Shown here one piece after another: positions 54,688 through 64,000 of a stretch of DNA of 64,000 nt. How positions within the stretch are numbered: the first letter of the stretch is position 1; the number at the start of each line of letters is the position of its first letter. Source of the stretch: an uncultured Ectothiorhodospiraceae bacterium (lineage in GTDB: Bacteria > Pseudomonadota > Gammaproteobacteria > UBA6429 > Thiohalophilaceae); assembly GCA_947259575.1 (NCBI GenBank), contig CAMYMU010000012.1, positions 62,001 through 126,000 on the forward strand, written 5' to 3'. The notes under the pieces were generated by a model that saw only the letters and a list, made by a program, of their open reading frames with translations, had not been told where the DNA came from and made no database searches. Made by a program: the position numbers and the translations under genes.

Positions 54688-56745
54688 ATGAAGACACTCA
54701 TCCCTGTCATTATTTGCAGTTTGCTTTTCTCGACAAGCACTTTTGGCGAGGTTTACCGCTGGGTCGATGACCAGGGCAGGACACACTACGGTGATAAGCC
54801 GCCTGAAGATAAAGGCAAAGGGAACAATAAACGCACTCCAGCATATGACCGGGTGGATGTTGATGGATCGAAAATATTTTCCTCGGTCGATCAGAAAAGA
54901 CCGATTCGTTATAGCGGCAAAGAGAAATCACGGCTGATTCTGTTTGAGCAACTGCACATCAAGTTAAAACGTTCTGAACACAAAGATCTTGAAATCGGTA
55001 GCTACACCAAAGCCAAGGGAAGTTTGTGCAGCCAACCTGAACGCCTGGTCTGGGTTGCCGGTTTCAAAGATATTTCCGAGAGTGGTTTAATGAGTGACGT
55101 GATAGTGGCATTCAAAAAAGAAAACTACCGGATGATTACTGGCAATATGTTTAGTGTCTCGAATGCTTCAAGTCGTTTGATTCTGACCGCAAACGTGACC
55201 AGGCTCAGACTCGATTATTGTGAGGCGATAAAGCGCTACTCAAAAGCCAAAGGCTACGAGAAAGCTGCGGCCTATGTAAAGATTAAATGGACTCTCTCCG
55301 ATCGTGTGACGAAAAAGATCTTATACAAAGGCACGAGCGCAGGCGCGGTTAATGCATTTGATCGCTTCAGAAAAAATGGCATGCAAGATGCGGTGTCTCA
55401 AGCGATAGCGATGGCGGCGAAGAATCTGTTAGCCGATCAATATTTTGTTGAGCACATGACACCAAGTGCGGAAGATAAAAAACTCCAGCAACAGGTTACG
55501 ATCTATTCTGAAATAAAACTGGCGCTTAAATATGGTGATTCGAGATCAAGTTTTAAAAAAGAAGTAGTAAAGTTGAAAAGAGCTGCTGTAACTATTCGTG
55601 TTGGGGATGGCCATGGTAGTGGCGTGATACTGGACAAGAAGGGATATGTGCTGACTAATGCACATGTTGTAGGTGACAACAAAGAAGTTATTGTGATTGT
55701 TAATAATCTTGAATTACCCGGAAAAGTTATGCGTGCCGACAGACGCAGAGATGTTGCGCTGATCCAGCTGAATGATTTAAGTTCGGCTGAAAATGCGGTG
55801 ATCAGTAAAGCAAAACTGACTGAAGGAGATACGATCTATGTCATTGGTACACCGCTTGATGAATCGTTAAGTAACACGATTACCAAAGGTATCTATTCAG
55901 CTCACCGCGAACATGATGGCTTGTCCTTTTACCAGACCGATGCAGCGATTAACCCAGGAAACTCAGGTGGCCCTGTGTTTAATGATCATGGCGAACTAGT
56001 TGCAATTAGTGTTGCTGGTGTTTTTACTCGCTCCGGTGCGAGTCTTAATGTGAATTATTTGATACCGATTGACTCCGCATTAGATTCGCTAAACCTGAAA
56101 AAAGAGCGCGATGTTTCTCACATCATCGATGCTGCCAAAAATGCTACTGACGCTGAGACGCCAAGGAGGACAACAGCCAGTGTGGTAGGTACGAATAAAA
56201 AGGCAACAGATTTTTATCTGCAGGGGCTTGAGCAAAAAAGGCTGGAGAACTTTGGGCAGGCGAGAGCTAAACTGCAACTAGCTCTACAGCAAACCAATAA
56301 AAGTGAAAACGAATACCAGATTATTCAGGATGAACTAAATATCGAGCTGCCATTGGATGAGGCGAGGTATTATCTGCAAGCGCATGATGAAGTTAAAGTT
56401 ACCACAATTGTTCAGCCGGTTATTGGCTATCTTAAAAATCATCCCAAAAGACTGGTTTACATGAAGCAGGTAGAACAGATCCTGAATTCAGTTAAGTATC
56501 TAAAAAAATCCAAGGGCATTGCCTCACAACAAAATGCTGAAAGTCTGAAGCGGATTATGAAACAGTATTATGCAAGGCGCGGAGAATTTCCGAAAACAGA
56601 AAAAGAACTGGTTGATTTGATCGATCAGTTTCAGGAATTTAAAGGTGTATTTGATGTTCGCAGTTATAGTTCCAACGGGGAAAAATATAATCTGGTAATC
56701 TACGATAGAAAGTTTAAGAAGAAACACATCCTGGAAGATGGCTAG
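54688..56745 (+). CDS. DUF4124 - trypsin-like serine protease
   Basis: ATG 54688 starts a signal peptide (about 1-20, ending TFGE), then a DUF4124 domain (VYRWVDDQGRTHYGD, about 21-60). A region of unknown fold (80-290) precedes a trypsin-like domain with H326 (TNAHVV), D355 (RRDVAL) and S426 (NPGNSGGP) as the triad. There is no PDZ domain as in DegP. The C-terminal 220 residues look helical and unfamiliar. It is a probable periplasmic protease. Target and regulator are unknown. Confidence 0.88.
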   Translation: MKTLIPVIICSLLFSTSTFGEVYRWVDDQGRTHYGDKPPEDKGKGNNKRTPAYDRVDVDGSKIFSSVDQKRPIRYSGKEKSRLILFEQLHIKLKRSEHKDLEIGSYTKAKGSLCSQPERLVWVAGFKDISESGLMSDVIVAFKKENYRMITGNMFSVSNASSRLILTANVTRLRLDYCEAIKRYSKAKGYEKAAAYVKIKWTLSDRVTKKILYKGTSAGAVNAFDRFRKNGMQDAVSQAIAMAAKNLLADQYFVEHMTPSAEDKKLQQQVTIYSEIKLALKYGDSRSSFKKEVVKLKRAAVTIRVGDGHGSGVILDKKGYVLTNAHVVGDNKEVIVIVNNLELPGKVMRADRRRDVALIQLNDLSSAENAVISKAKLTEGDTIYVIGTPLDESLSNTITKGIYSAHREHDGLSFYQTDAAINPGNSGGPVFNDHGELVAISVAGVFTRSGASLNVNYLIPIDSALDSLNLKKERDVSHIIDAAKNATDAETPRRTTASVVGTNKKATDFYLQGLEQKRLENFGQARAKLQLALQQTNKSENEYQIIQDELNIELPLDEARYYLQAHDEVKVTTIVQPVIGYLKNHPKRLVYMKQVEQILNSVKYLKKSKGIASQQNAESLKRIMKQYYARRGEFPKTEKELVDLIDQFQEFKGVFDVRSYSSNGEKYNLVIYDRKFKKKHILEDG

Positions 56746-56770
56746 GATATAACATCACTGGGCAATAACC

Positions 56771-57565
56771 TCACGCCAACATTTGTACCAGCAACTCCTT
56801 AACTGTGCCCGGTTCAAATGGCTTATCACAAATAGCTGAAACTCCCGCCTGTTGTACTGCCGCCAGTCGATTATCATCAGACTCACTTGAAACCATAAGT
56901 ACTGGAATTGTTTTTTGTGTACTGTTGTTGCGTATATGTTCAACCAGTTGCTTACCATCCATCTCGGGCATGTTATAGTCTGTTACAATTAGATCAAACG
57001 ATTTATCTTTTATTATCTCTACTGCTTCGAGACCATTCTCAGCCTCTGATAATTTTTCAATTCCCATATTACTCAACACGCGTTTGATATGTTTGCGTGC
57101 AGTGAAGCTATCATCAACCACGAGCACTTCAAGTTTTTCAGGACATATCTCGTTTGCATTAAGGCTGCTAGGATCCAGGTAATGCACTGTAGAAAATAGT
57201 GCGCGTTTTAGTTGACCGATCTCGTACGGTTTTGGTAACAAGGCAATCACGCCGGCCTGACGAATCGGTTCTAAATAACGAAAGTCAGTCTCACTAGAGA
57301 TCAACATGAATGGGATGTCTGATGTATTAGAGTCCATGCGCATGTTTTGCACTAGCTCGGTGCCGGTCATGTCTTCAAGATGCATAGCACTGATCACAAG
57401 ATCATGTTTATCTTTATTCATAGTGTTCAGGCCATCGGTGCCAGTAGTTACACGATCGATAGACATTACACCAAAACCATTTAGATGGTTAATGATAATA
57501 CGTTGCTGTGTGGATGAAGGTTCGACCAGCAGCACGGATAATTGATCCAGTGTAATCTTTTCCAT
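56771..57565 (-). CDS. Double-receiver response regulator, first receiver degenerate
   Basis: The 264-residue protein has two receiver domains and no output domain. The first (about 8-125) has ISAMHLEDM where the phosphoacceptor should be, so the Asp is replaced by Ala. The second (about 143-262) is intact: VVDDS, VTDYNMPEMDG with its Asp, and CDKPF with its Lys. The first probably serves as a regulatory or binding domain. Candidate partners are the c-di-GMP enzymes in the window, but no histidine kinase is near. Confidence 0.9.
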   Translation of the reverse strand: MEKITLDQLSVLLVEPSSTQQRIIINHLNGFGVMSIDRVTTGTDGLNTMNKDKHDLVISAMHLEDMTGTELVQNMRMDSNTSDIPFMLISSETDFRYLEPIRQAGVIALLPKPYEIGQLKRALFSTVHYLDPSSLNANEICPEKLEVLVVDDSFTARKHIKRVLSNMGIEKLSEAENGLEAVEIIKDKSFDLIVTDYNMPEMDGKQLVEHIRNNSTQKTIPVLMVSSESDDNRLAAVQQAGVSAICDKPFEPGTVKELLVQMLA

Positions 57566-57791
57566 TACTAGATTTCCCAGGCATTATTTTCTCAGAGAGT
57601 GATTTTGCAGATGTTAATCAGAAATAGAAAAACCACTGTCGGAAATACATTAAGTATTAATCTGGGAAAAGGTCCTAATGTTATGAATATACTGCTGTTA
57701 TCGTCTCGATAATATATTTCTTGAGACAGAATGCTTAGTTCGGTCACTCTCAGAGGGAGAGGGTTTGTTGCTGCGTGGCAGTTTATAACAC

Positions 57792-57944
57792 TTAGTTATT
57801 TTGAATGCGCGATGTGACGTTGGCTTCACGTGCGCGTTGCATGTCTTCACGAATATGCGCAGTACGTCCGAACTGATTTCCGAGGTAGTAACCAAAGCCG
57901 AACAGGCCTGCAAAGATAACTGCTAAAGTAAGTAATTCTGTCAT
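57792..57944 (-). CDS. Small membrane protein, 50 residues
   Basis: A frame from ATG 57944 to TAA 57792 encodes MTELLTLAVIFAGLFGFGYY and continues as a soluble, basic tail. One transmembrane helix covers about residues 4-22. AGG lies eight bases before the start. It sits in the gap between the double receiver and slt, on the same strand. Function unknown; small membrane proteins of this kind often regulate larger partners. Confidence 0.6.
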   Translation of the reverse strand: MTELLTLAVIFAGLFGFGYYLGNQFGRTAHIREDMQRAREANVTSRIQNN

Positions 57945-58104
57945 ATCAATACCTGTAACTAACAACTAATAACTAGATACATTATGTATCGGTGGTCCGC
58001 ACCACTAGCTTGATATATATGCGCTAAAAGAGGGGGTTTAAACTATGAGCGTGATCACGCTTTCAACTAACACCTGCGATCTGATGCGCATAGTGTGAAC
58101 TCGG

Positions 58105-60105
58105 TCAGACGCCACTTTTTTTAGACTTAGTCTTAGTCTCTGAGGAGAGTACAGTGACACCGGATGAGACAGGCAACATTCTTTCCAGTAATGGTGTGGG
58201 TCGCTTGCCCAGACGTTGCTCATAGATCACAGTGTAGGTCATAACACGTTTGAGATAATCACGTGTCTCGGTGAAGGGCACACTTTCGATCCAAATATCA
58301 GCGGGCACGATACCGTCTTGAGGTAGCCATCGGCGCACGCGGTTGTGGCCAGCATTGTAGGCAGCGGTGGCAAGTACATTATTACCCTTAAACTTATCTT
58401 TAACTAACTTTAGATAGTTAATACCAAGACGAACATTCGTGTTTGCATTTAATAAATCATTGCGACGGAATCTAATTCTCAACGAACGAGCAACTTGTCG
58501 TGCTGTGCGAGGTAGTAATTGCATGAGTCCCATCGCACCTGCGTGTGAACGTGCATCACGGGTGAAGGCGCTTTCCTGGCGGATAATCGCAAAGGCCCAG
58601 GCCGGATTAATGCTTTGTTGTTTCGAATGATTAACAACGACTTCCTGGTGTGCAAGTGGGAAACGTTTTTCTAAATCATCCCAATACTTCGCCTGCGCAA
58701 AAGTAACGATGGCACGATCATGCCAGTCCCATTGGTGTGCAAGTTGTGCCGCCACCATCTTTTGCGATTTATCCAGTTGCTGGAGCGCATGGTTCCACTC
58801 ACGTCTTGCATCAACTACTCGCTTTAATGCATAGAGTTCGCGTGCACGTTCAATCGAAGGCATCTTTTCAATATTAGAAAGATCTTTTGCGGAGTAATTA
58901 ACGGGGCGATGTGCAAACTGGTAGCTTATACCTGCGCGGTCGGCTGAGAGAAATCCATAATAGCCGCGTGAGTCGGCGTTAAGTAAAAATACTGAACGCG
59001 CTTCTTCTAAGCGTCCCATGGCTTCGAGGGCACGCGCACGCCAGTAACGCCAGCGTTCAGTATGTTGTTTTTCCTGGGTTAAACGATCCATCCAGTCCAG
59101 GGCAATCTCCCAGTCCTGATCTTGAATGGCGTTAAGAATATAAAGCTCCTGAACACGTTGATCATCCTCGCCCAATTTCAGTTGTGTTAACCAGACCTTA
59201 CTGTTAATTGGATCTTCTTTGACTAAGGCGAGAGTTAAGCGTCGCTCAATGCGGCCTATCTCGGTATTACTGAAATTAAATTGTCCCTTCCACTCGTTCC
59301 ATAGCTGTGCGGCAGAAGCGGCATCTTTTCTGGCCATGCGACTGAGTCCATCACTAATGACCCAACGTAGCGGTTGAGAGTCTTTACCTTTAAAGCGATC
59401 GTAAATATTCATTACGAAGTCTGGATCACGACGTACTTTTGCCCAGATACGAACCCAGAATTGATCTTCTTTGGCCAGGTATTTACTTATGTAAAGTGCA
59501 AGACGGGCGTGACGGGATTGCATCGCAAGTCGAATACGTTCCCAAACCAGTTCCTGGGTGAGACCACCAGCAGCATGCCATTTCTTAATGGGTATATCGC
59601 AGTTTTTGGGTAAGGAAGAGCCTGTTGGCCAGGCACCTTCTATCACTGCAAAGGCACGCTTTTGTTGTTTGTGAATCAGTAGTGCACGGGCAAAGTCACA
59701 CTGGAGCGCCTTGTCAGTGGTGTAATAGTAATTATCGATTAGAGTTTGCCATTGGCGTTTTCTGGCAAGTGATTTTAACCAGCTATATTGCAGACGTGTG
59801 GCCAGTGGTGTGCCGGGTTGCTCCTGCAAGAAACGGTGAATATTTTTATAGTTGGCTGTTCCCAGGTTTCGTTTGATTTCGTAATACTTTAGATAGGAGT
59901 GCAGCGGGTAATCACGAAGTTTTTGTTCGAGTTGACGGTAAGTTTTCAGGCGGCCTTTCTTTAACGCATGCTCCGCATCCTCAAACATTTGTCTTTGCAG
60001 CATGGTACGCCGGTCCACATTCGCTGCAGCGGGCCAGGCCACTATAGCAAGGACACTTACGGTAAAAATCCTTTTAACTAATTTTTTCACACCACCATCT
60101 AACAT
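58105..60105 (-). CDS. slt: Soluble lytic murein transglycosylase
   Basis: ATG 60105 has a GGAGA site and opens a 666-residue protein with a signal peptide (about 10-28, ending AWPAAA). A long helical superhelix (about 30-470) precedes the SLT domain, which has the catalytic Glu in IIRQESAF, then GAMGLMQLLP and AAYNAGHNRVRRWLP. It cleaves murein glycan to 1,6-anhydro products for recycling, which mpl at 36 kb could use further on. A 17-bp palindrome lies just upstream. Confidence 0.94.
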   Translation of the reverse strand: MLDGGVKKLVKRIFTVSVLAIVAWPAAANVDRRTMLQRQMFEDAEHALKKGRLKTYRQLEQKLRDYPLHSYLKYYEIKRNLGTANYKNIHRFLQEQPGTPLATRLQYSWLKSLARKRQWQTLIDNYYYTTDKALQCDFARALLIHKQQKRAFAVIEGAWPTGSSLPKNCDIPIKKWHAAGGLTQELVWERIRLAMQSRHARLALYISKYLAKEDQFWVRIWAKVRRDPDFVMNIYDRFKGKDSQPLRWVISDGLSRMARKDAASAAQLWNEWKGQFNFSNTEIGRIERRLTLALVKEDPINSKVWLTQLKLGEDDQRVQELYILNAIQDQDWEIALDWMDRLTQEKQHTERWRYWRARALEAMGRLEEARSVFLLNADSRGYYGFLSADRAGISYQFAHRPVNYSAKDLSNIEKMPSIERARELYALKRVVDARREWNHALQQLDKSQKMVAAQLAHQWDWHDRAIVTFAQAKYWDDLEKRFPLAHQEVVVNHSKQQSINPAWAFAIIRQESAFTRDARSHAGAMGLMQLLPRTARQVARSLRIRFRRNDLLNANTNVRLGINYLKLVKDKFKGNNVLATAAYNAGHNRVRRWLPQDGIVPADIWIESVPFTETRDYLKRVMTYTVIYEQRLGKRPTPLLERMLPVSSGVTVLSSETKTKSKKSGV

Positions 60106-60121
60106 GGGACGGTCTCCTTGA

Positions 60122-60138
60122 CCCTAGTATTACTAGGG
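60122..60138. promoter_or_regulatory. Palindrome upstream of slt
   Basis: CCCTAGTA-T-TACTAGGG is a perfect 8-bp inverted repeat about 17 bases upstream of the slt start. It could be an operator; no regulator gene is adjacent. The rest of the 351-base gap to ilvD is AT-rich promoter sequence. Confidence 0.4.
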
Positions 60139-60456
60139 AAAACTGGACTGAACGCATCCCTCATCCTTCTCTCATATTTGAAACTATACAACGGAAGTCT
60201 GAACTGCGCTAGCTAAGCCTTTGTATTTGCATAGAATGTGCCAAACACTAGGCATTTTATGTCTCCACTACACTGTATCGGCTAATCAGAGCGGCTTTTG
60301 ATAAAAATTGGGGTAAATTTGACCTACACACGTTTATACAGCCCCACTTTGGCCACCACTTTTGTGGCGCAAAAATGTATACTCTCCGTCTTTTTTACGA
60401 GGCATGGTAAGAATCGTTACCGAGCCTAATGTTACCGCCGCAGGAGAGTTAGCAGC

Positions 60457-62139
60457 ATGTCAGAGAAGAAGCTCAACAAATACAGCTCACGAATCACCGA
60501 ACCCAAGTCACAAGGGGCCTCTCAGGCCATGTTGTATGGAACCGGTCTAACCGCCGAGCAAATGACTCAACCTGAGGTGGGGATTTCCAGCGTTTGGTGG
60601 GAAGGTAATACTTGTAATATGCATCTGAATGACCTGGCCGCGATCGTGAAAAAAGGCGTGGCAAAGGCCGGTATGGTTGGTATGCGTTTTAATACCATTG
60701 GTGTCTCCGATGGTATCTCGATGGGTACCTACGGCATGAGCTATTCTCTCCAATCTCGCGACATCATTGCCGATTCAGTTGAGACCGTGATGAACGCACA
60801 GTGGTACGACGCCAATATTTCTATCCCGGGTTGTGACAAAAATATGCCGGGTGTTCTTATCGCCATGGGGCGAATTAATCGACCTTCACTGATGATTTAC
60901 GGTGGCACAATCAAACCCGGTCATCTGGGTGACAAGGTGCTGGATGTGGTCTCAGCTTTCCAGAGTTATGGCGAATACCTGGCTGGGGCCATTGATGACC
61001 AGGAGAGGCAGGAGATTGTCGAAAATTCCTGTCCCGGTGCCGGTGCCTGTGGCGGCATGTACACCGCAAACACCATGGCATCAGCCATTGAAGCGATGGG
61101 TATGAGTCTGCCCTATAGTTCATCCACCCCAGCCGTTGACCAGGGCAAGCTGGATGAATGTATGCGTGCCGGTGAGGCGATTAAGCACCTGCTCGAAAAT
61201 GATATTAAACCTCGCGATATCATGACCCGTGAGGCCTTTGAAAATGCCATGGTCATTATCATGGCGCTGGGTGGCTCGACCAATTCGGTCCTGCACCTGA
61301 TCGCCATGGCGCGTGCGGTAGACGTAAATCTGACTGTCGACGATTTTCAGGCCGCTTCGAGCCGGATTCCCTTCCTGGCCGACTTGAAACCCAGCGGTCG
61401 CTACGTGATGGAAGACCTGCACAATGTTGGCGGTATCCCGGCGGTTATGAAGTACTTACTTAGCAAGGGTCTCATCAATGGAGACTGTATGACCGTGACG
61501 GGTAAGACCATCGCAGAGAACCTGGCTGATTTGCCTGAGTTGCAAGCGGGCCAGAATATATTCATGCCGCTGGACAAGCCCATCAAGGCGAGTGGTCACA
61601 TCCAGATCCTGAAAGGCAATCTTGCCCCAGGTGGCTCGGTAGCCAAGATTACCGGTAAGGAAGGTCTGAGATTCGTCGGACCGGCGCGGGTATATGATTG
61701 TGAAGAAGACATGCTGGCTGGATTGGAAAACAATGAAATTCAAAAAGGTGAGGTCGTGGTGATCCGCTACGAAGGCCCCAAAGGTGGCCCCGGTATGCCG
61801 GAGATGTTGACCCCGACCTCAGCCATCATGGGTGCGGGCCTGGGTAAGGATGTTGCATTGATAACCGATGGCCGCTTTTCTGGTGGATCGCATGGCTTCA
61901 TCATCGGTCACGTTGTTCCTGAAGCACAGGAAGGCGGGCCAATTGGTCTGATCCAGACAGGTGATGTGATTACTATCGATGCCGATACCCTGGAACTTTC
62001 AGTTGATGTTTCCGATGCAGAGATGACTGCTCGTCGGGAGAACTGGGTAATGCCTGCTTATAAAGCGACACGAGGAACACTTTACAAATACATCAAAAAT
62101 GTCAAAGATGCCTCTCAAGGTTGCGTCACAGACGAGTGA
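60457..62139 (+). CDS. ilvD: Dihydroxy-acid dehydratase
   Basis: The 560-residue protein has the cluster-binding cysteines in [17 protein letters not shown] and [17 protein letters not shown]. It also has [18 protein letters not shown] near the C-terminus. It dehydrates dihydroxy acids in branched-chain amino acid synthesis. GGAGAG precedes the ATG. It stands alone, with a hairpin after its stop. Confidence 0.95.
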   Translation: MSEKKLNKYSSRITEPKSQGASQAMLYGTGLTAEQMTQPEVGISSVWWEGNTCNMHLNDLAAIVKKGVAKAGMVGMRFNTIGVSDGISMGTYGMSYSLQSRDIIADSVETVMNAQWYDANISIPGCDKNMPGVLIAMGRINRPSLMIYGGTIKPGHLGDKVLDVVSAFQSYGEYLAGAIDDQERQEIVENSCPGAGACGGMYTANTMASAIEAMGMSLPYSSSTPAVDQGKLDECMRAGEAIKHLLENDIKPRDIMTREAFENAMVIIMALGGSTNSVLHLIAMARAVDVNLTVDDFQAASSRIPFLADLKPSGRYVMEDLHNVGGIPAVMKYLLSKGLINGDCMTVTGKTIAENLADLPELQAGQNIFMPLDKPIKASGHIQILKGNLAPGGSVAKITGKEGLRFVGPARVYDCEEDMLAGLENNEIQKGEVVVIRYEGPKGGPGMPEMLTPTSAIMGAGLGKDVALITDGRFSGGSHGFIIGHVVPEAQEGGPIGLIQTGDVITIDADTLELSVDVSDAEMTARRENWVMPAYKATRGTLYKYIKNVKDASQGCVTDE

Positions 62140-62155
62140 TAAACCAATGATCTAA

Positions 62156-62190
62156 AGAGAGATCTTAAGAGCCGGTCTTAAGATATCTCT
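62156..62190 (+). terminator. Hairpin after ilvD
   Basis: AGAGAGATCTTAAGA (62156-62170) pairs with TCTTAAGATATCTCT (62176-62190) with one mismatch. There is no strong T-run, so it may be a weak terminator or an mRNA stabiliser. Confidence 0.5.
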
Positions 62191-62328
62191 GTAACTCTTT
62201 GTTAAATAATATAAGAAATTTAATATTAACAATGTGACACGTTTGTATCGCCTGGCTCCCCGAGGTTTGATAAAATGACCCCATAATTAACAATATCATT
62301 TTTTATACGGTGATCTGGGGAGGTCATT

Positions 62329-62547
62329 ATGTTGAGTAACAATATTCCTGTGGTTGGGAATTGGTATGTCAACCGCACAGGGCAATTGATTAAAGTGAAG
62401 CTACTGGAAATGCTACAAGGCGTTCCGGTCAAGGCGATGATTGAGTACCTCGATGGCACCACCAAGGTGATCGATATGCAGGCCTGGTCATGCCTTGAGC
62501 TGAATCGTCACATCAGTCGTGGTGGTACGGTACGCTTTAATCAGTAA
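62329..62547 (+). CDS. Small conserved protein, unknown
   Basis: The 72-residue protein begins MLSNNIPVVGNWYVN, has no membrane or signal segment and looks like a small beta-barrel, with YLDGTTKVIDMQAW in its centre. The start has a GGGGAGG site six bases upstream. I do not recognise the family by name. A strong terminator follows it. Confidence 0.75.
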   Translation: MLSNNIPVVGNWYVNRTGQLIKVKLLEMLQGVPVKAMIEYLDGTTKVIDMQAWSCLELNRHISRGGTVRFNQ

Positions 62548-62591
62548 CAAATAAAATAGGCCTTATAAGGTCTTGCGCCAGGGGAAGGAAA

Positions 62592-62627
62592 AACCTGGAA
62601 GGATAGGTGTCCTTTCGGGTTTTTTTA
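62592..62627 (+). terminator. Rho-independent terminator
   Basis: AACCTGGAAGGA (62592-62603) pairs with TCCTTTCGGGTT (62610-62621), using two G-U pairs, and runs into TTTTTT. It ends the 72-residue gene. Confidence 0.88.
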
Positions 62628-62691
62628 TGTCCAGAGATTTATAATACCTGTCTAGTGAAAAAAATTTGGGCAGAATAAGGAGTACCCAACC

Positions 62692-63069
62692 GTGCCTCAG
62701 ATAAAAGAATCAGAGACCTATCTCCAGGATTTACAATCTCGCCTACGCCAATTTGCCATTGATCGTGACTGGGAACAGTTCCATGCACCGAAAAATCTGG
62801 CGATGGCGCTTGCCGTCGAGGCTGGTGAGCTCATGGAGCACTACCAGTGGTTAAGTGAAGAGCAGAGTGAGAATCTTGATCAACAGCAATTGCAGACGGT
62901 TGGTTTTGAAGTTGCCGATGTCTTTCTTTTCACAGTGCGACTAGCAGACCGGATGGGGATTGACCTGGCTGATCTGGTCGAGAAAAAGATAAAAATAAAT
63001 GAAGAAAAATATCCTGTAGATAAGGTGCGAGGAAGTGCAAAGAAATATACGGAATATGCTTCAGACTAA
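62692..63069 (+). CDS. MazG-like nucleotide pyrophosphohydrolase
   Basis: A GTG start (62692) follows AAGGAG. The 125-residue protein has the MazG-like motif LAVEAGELMEHYQW with metal-binding Glu residues, then VGFEVADVFLFTVRLADR, and ends KVRGSAKKYTEYA. This matches the short dCTPase/RS21-C6-type group that removes aberrant nucleoside triphosphates. Substrate is not proven. Confidence 0.9.
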   Translation: MPQIKESETYLQDLQSRLRQFAIDRDWEQFHAPKNLAMALAVEAGELMEHYQWLSEEQSENLDQQQLQTVGFEVADVFLFTVRLADRMGIDLADLVEKKIKINEEKYPVDKVRGSAKKYTEYASD

Positions 63070-63085
63070 ACGTAGATTAACTTGT

Positions 63086-64000
63086 TTACTTTTGCTCGTT
63101 TAGGATTTTACTAATCGCATCAACCGACAAGGGGGCGTAATAATAGTTACCCTGAATCTCATGGCAATTATGCTTTTGTAAAAAGGCCAATTGCTCTTTT
63201 GACTCCACCCCTTCGGCTACTACATTCAGATTCAGAGTTTTTGCCATAACTATGATGGCAGTAGTAATCGCTGCATCATCTTTATCTTCTAACACATCGC
63301 GAATAAAGGAACGGTCAATCTTTAAGGTCGCGATGGGGAAACGTCTCAGGTAATTCAATGATGAATAGCCTGTACCGAAGTCATCAACCGCAATCTGGAC
63401 TCCCAGGTGATTTAATGAATTCAGTGCGCTAATCGTTTTACTCGCATTCCGCATTAACATGCTTTCAGTGAGTTCTAGTTCAAGCTTATTAGTTTCAATA
63501 CCCGTTTCCTTTATGATTTCATTAAAGGACTGGATAAAGTCGGGATCATTAAACTGGCGACTCGATAAGTTTACACACATCTTGACTGAGTCGTAGCCTT
63601 GTTCTCGCCATTCAACCGCCTGTCGGCAAGCGGTTCTTAACACCCAGTCTCCAACACTTACGATCAGTCCAGTTTCCTCAAGAATGGGCACGAAGTCTGT
63701 CGGTGATACGACGCCAAGGTCTGGGTGTTGCCAGCGCAACAGGGCTTCTACGCTGGTTATTTTACCCGTGCGAGAATCAATTTGCGGCTGGTATTGTAGG
63801 AAGAACTCACCACGTTGTAGTGCATGACGGAGTGAGTTTTCCAGGGTCAAGCGTTCGAAGGCTCGCGCACTCATTTCGTTTGAGAAGAACTGATAATTGT
63901 TTTTGCCGAGGTGTTTAGCACGATACATGGCAACATCGGCATTGCGTAGTAAGGTCTCTGAATCATCGCCATCGGTAGGATAAATACTGACACCGATACT
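63086..64000 (-). CDS. GGDEF-EAL protein, C-terminal part
   Basis: The frame is open to the window edge, so the N-terminal and most of GGDEF lie beyond 64000. The last part of GGDEF (IGVSIYPTDGDD, then NADVAMYRAKHLGKNNYQFF) and a complete EAL domain are visible. EALLRW, the DDFGTGYSSLNYLRRFP loop and KIDRSF are intact, so phosphodiesterase activity is likely. It is the fifth c-di-GMP enzyme gene of the window. Confidence 0.92.
   Translation of the reverse strand, partial: SIGVSIYPTDGDDSETLLRNADVAMYRAKHLGKNNYQFFSNEMSARAFERLTLENSLRHALQRGEFFLQYQPQIDSRTGKITSVEALLRWQHPDLGVVSPTDFVPILEETGLIVSVGDWVLRTACRQAVEWREQGYDSVKMCVNLSSRQFNDPDFIQSFNEIIKETGIETNKLELELTESMLMRNASKTISALNSLNHLGVQIAVDDFGTGYSSLNYLRRFPIATLKIDRSFIRDVLEDKDDAAITTAIIVMAKTLNLNVVAEGVESKEQLAFLQKHNCHEIQGNYYYAPLSVDAISKILNEQK

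Noticed and set aside
57698-57913. 71-codon minus frame near 57.8 kb
   Set aside because: It overlaps the better-supported 50-residue membrane-protein frame and has a poor composition.
1-64000. tRNA, rRNA or CRISPR
   Set aside because: I saw no T-loop/anticodon pattern, no conserved rRNA segments and no regularly spaced direct repeats with unique spacers.

Overview
The window reads as a stretch of gammaproteobacterial chromosome. MutH, Rsd/AlgQ, Mpl, YegQ, RNase D, UbiX and the thiD-thiE-hemL order are all typical of Gammaproteobacteria. The AT-leaning composition, c-type cytochrome with DUF302, SoxY-like protein, FG-GAP repeat protein and abundant c-di-GMP enzymes fit a marine or sediment, possibly sulfur-oxidising, lineage; that last step is inference. 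I see no rRNA or tRNA gene, CRISPR array, prophage or integrase.

Layout. 1-8.7 kb: C-terminal part of a secreted FG-GAP protein, then a c-di-GMP block (REC-HD-GYP, membrane GGDEF-EAL, the wreck of one or two sensor genes, and a PhnD-like-GAF-GGDEF-EAL hybrid). 8.7-14 kb: ArsR-AHSA1 pair, DUF302/cytochrome c pair, metA with a P-loop ATPase. 14-19 kb: a metzincin-like protein with a DUF350 protein, then a minus-strand set of kinase-like protein, PP2C phosphatase, hydrolase-thioredoxin fusion and SoxY-like protein. 19-25 kb: frameshifted dienelactone hydrolase, two small FHA proteins, LysR-DoxX divergent pair, DUF502 protein, exported amidohydrolase. 25-31 kb: glutamate-synthase-like FMN protein, mutH, moaC facing away from moaDE, phosphoesterase, ppa. 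31-39 kb: adenylate kinase with a very long lysine-rich tail, phospholipase-D protein, rnd, mpl, ubiX, LON-domain protein. 39.1-39.6 kb: repeat element with inverted ends. 39.7-43 kb: hemL, thiE, thiD and an NTF2-like protein. 43-54 kb: glycerol-phosphate genes (GDPD, short GlpD, FGGY kinase) around a set of unusual membrane proteins and another GGDEF-EAL; then yegQ and rsd. 54-64 kb: TTG-started small protein, DUF4124-trypsin protease, double receiver, slt, ilvD, MazG-like enzyme and the 3' part of another GGDEF-EAL gene.

How the genes fit together. Five c-di-GMP enzyme genes plus receivers point to heavy second-messenger control. The kinase-like protein, PP2C phosphatase and two FHA proteins within 5 kb could form a Ser/Thr phosphorylation circuit. 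GDPD, GlpD and FGGY kinase could feed glycerophosphodiesters into central metabolism. The most unusual items are the adenylate kinase tail, the SoxY-like protein without SoxZ next to a thioredoxin fusion, the metzincin-like protein paired with DUF350, and several structured non-coding segments at about 22.1, 31.5 and 39.1-39.6 kb.
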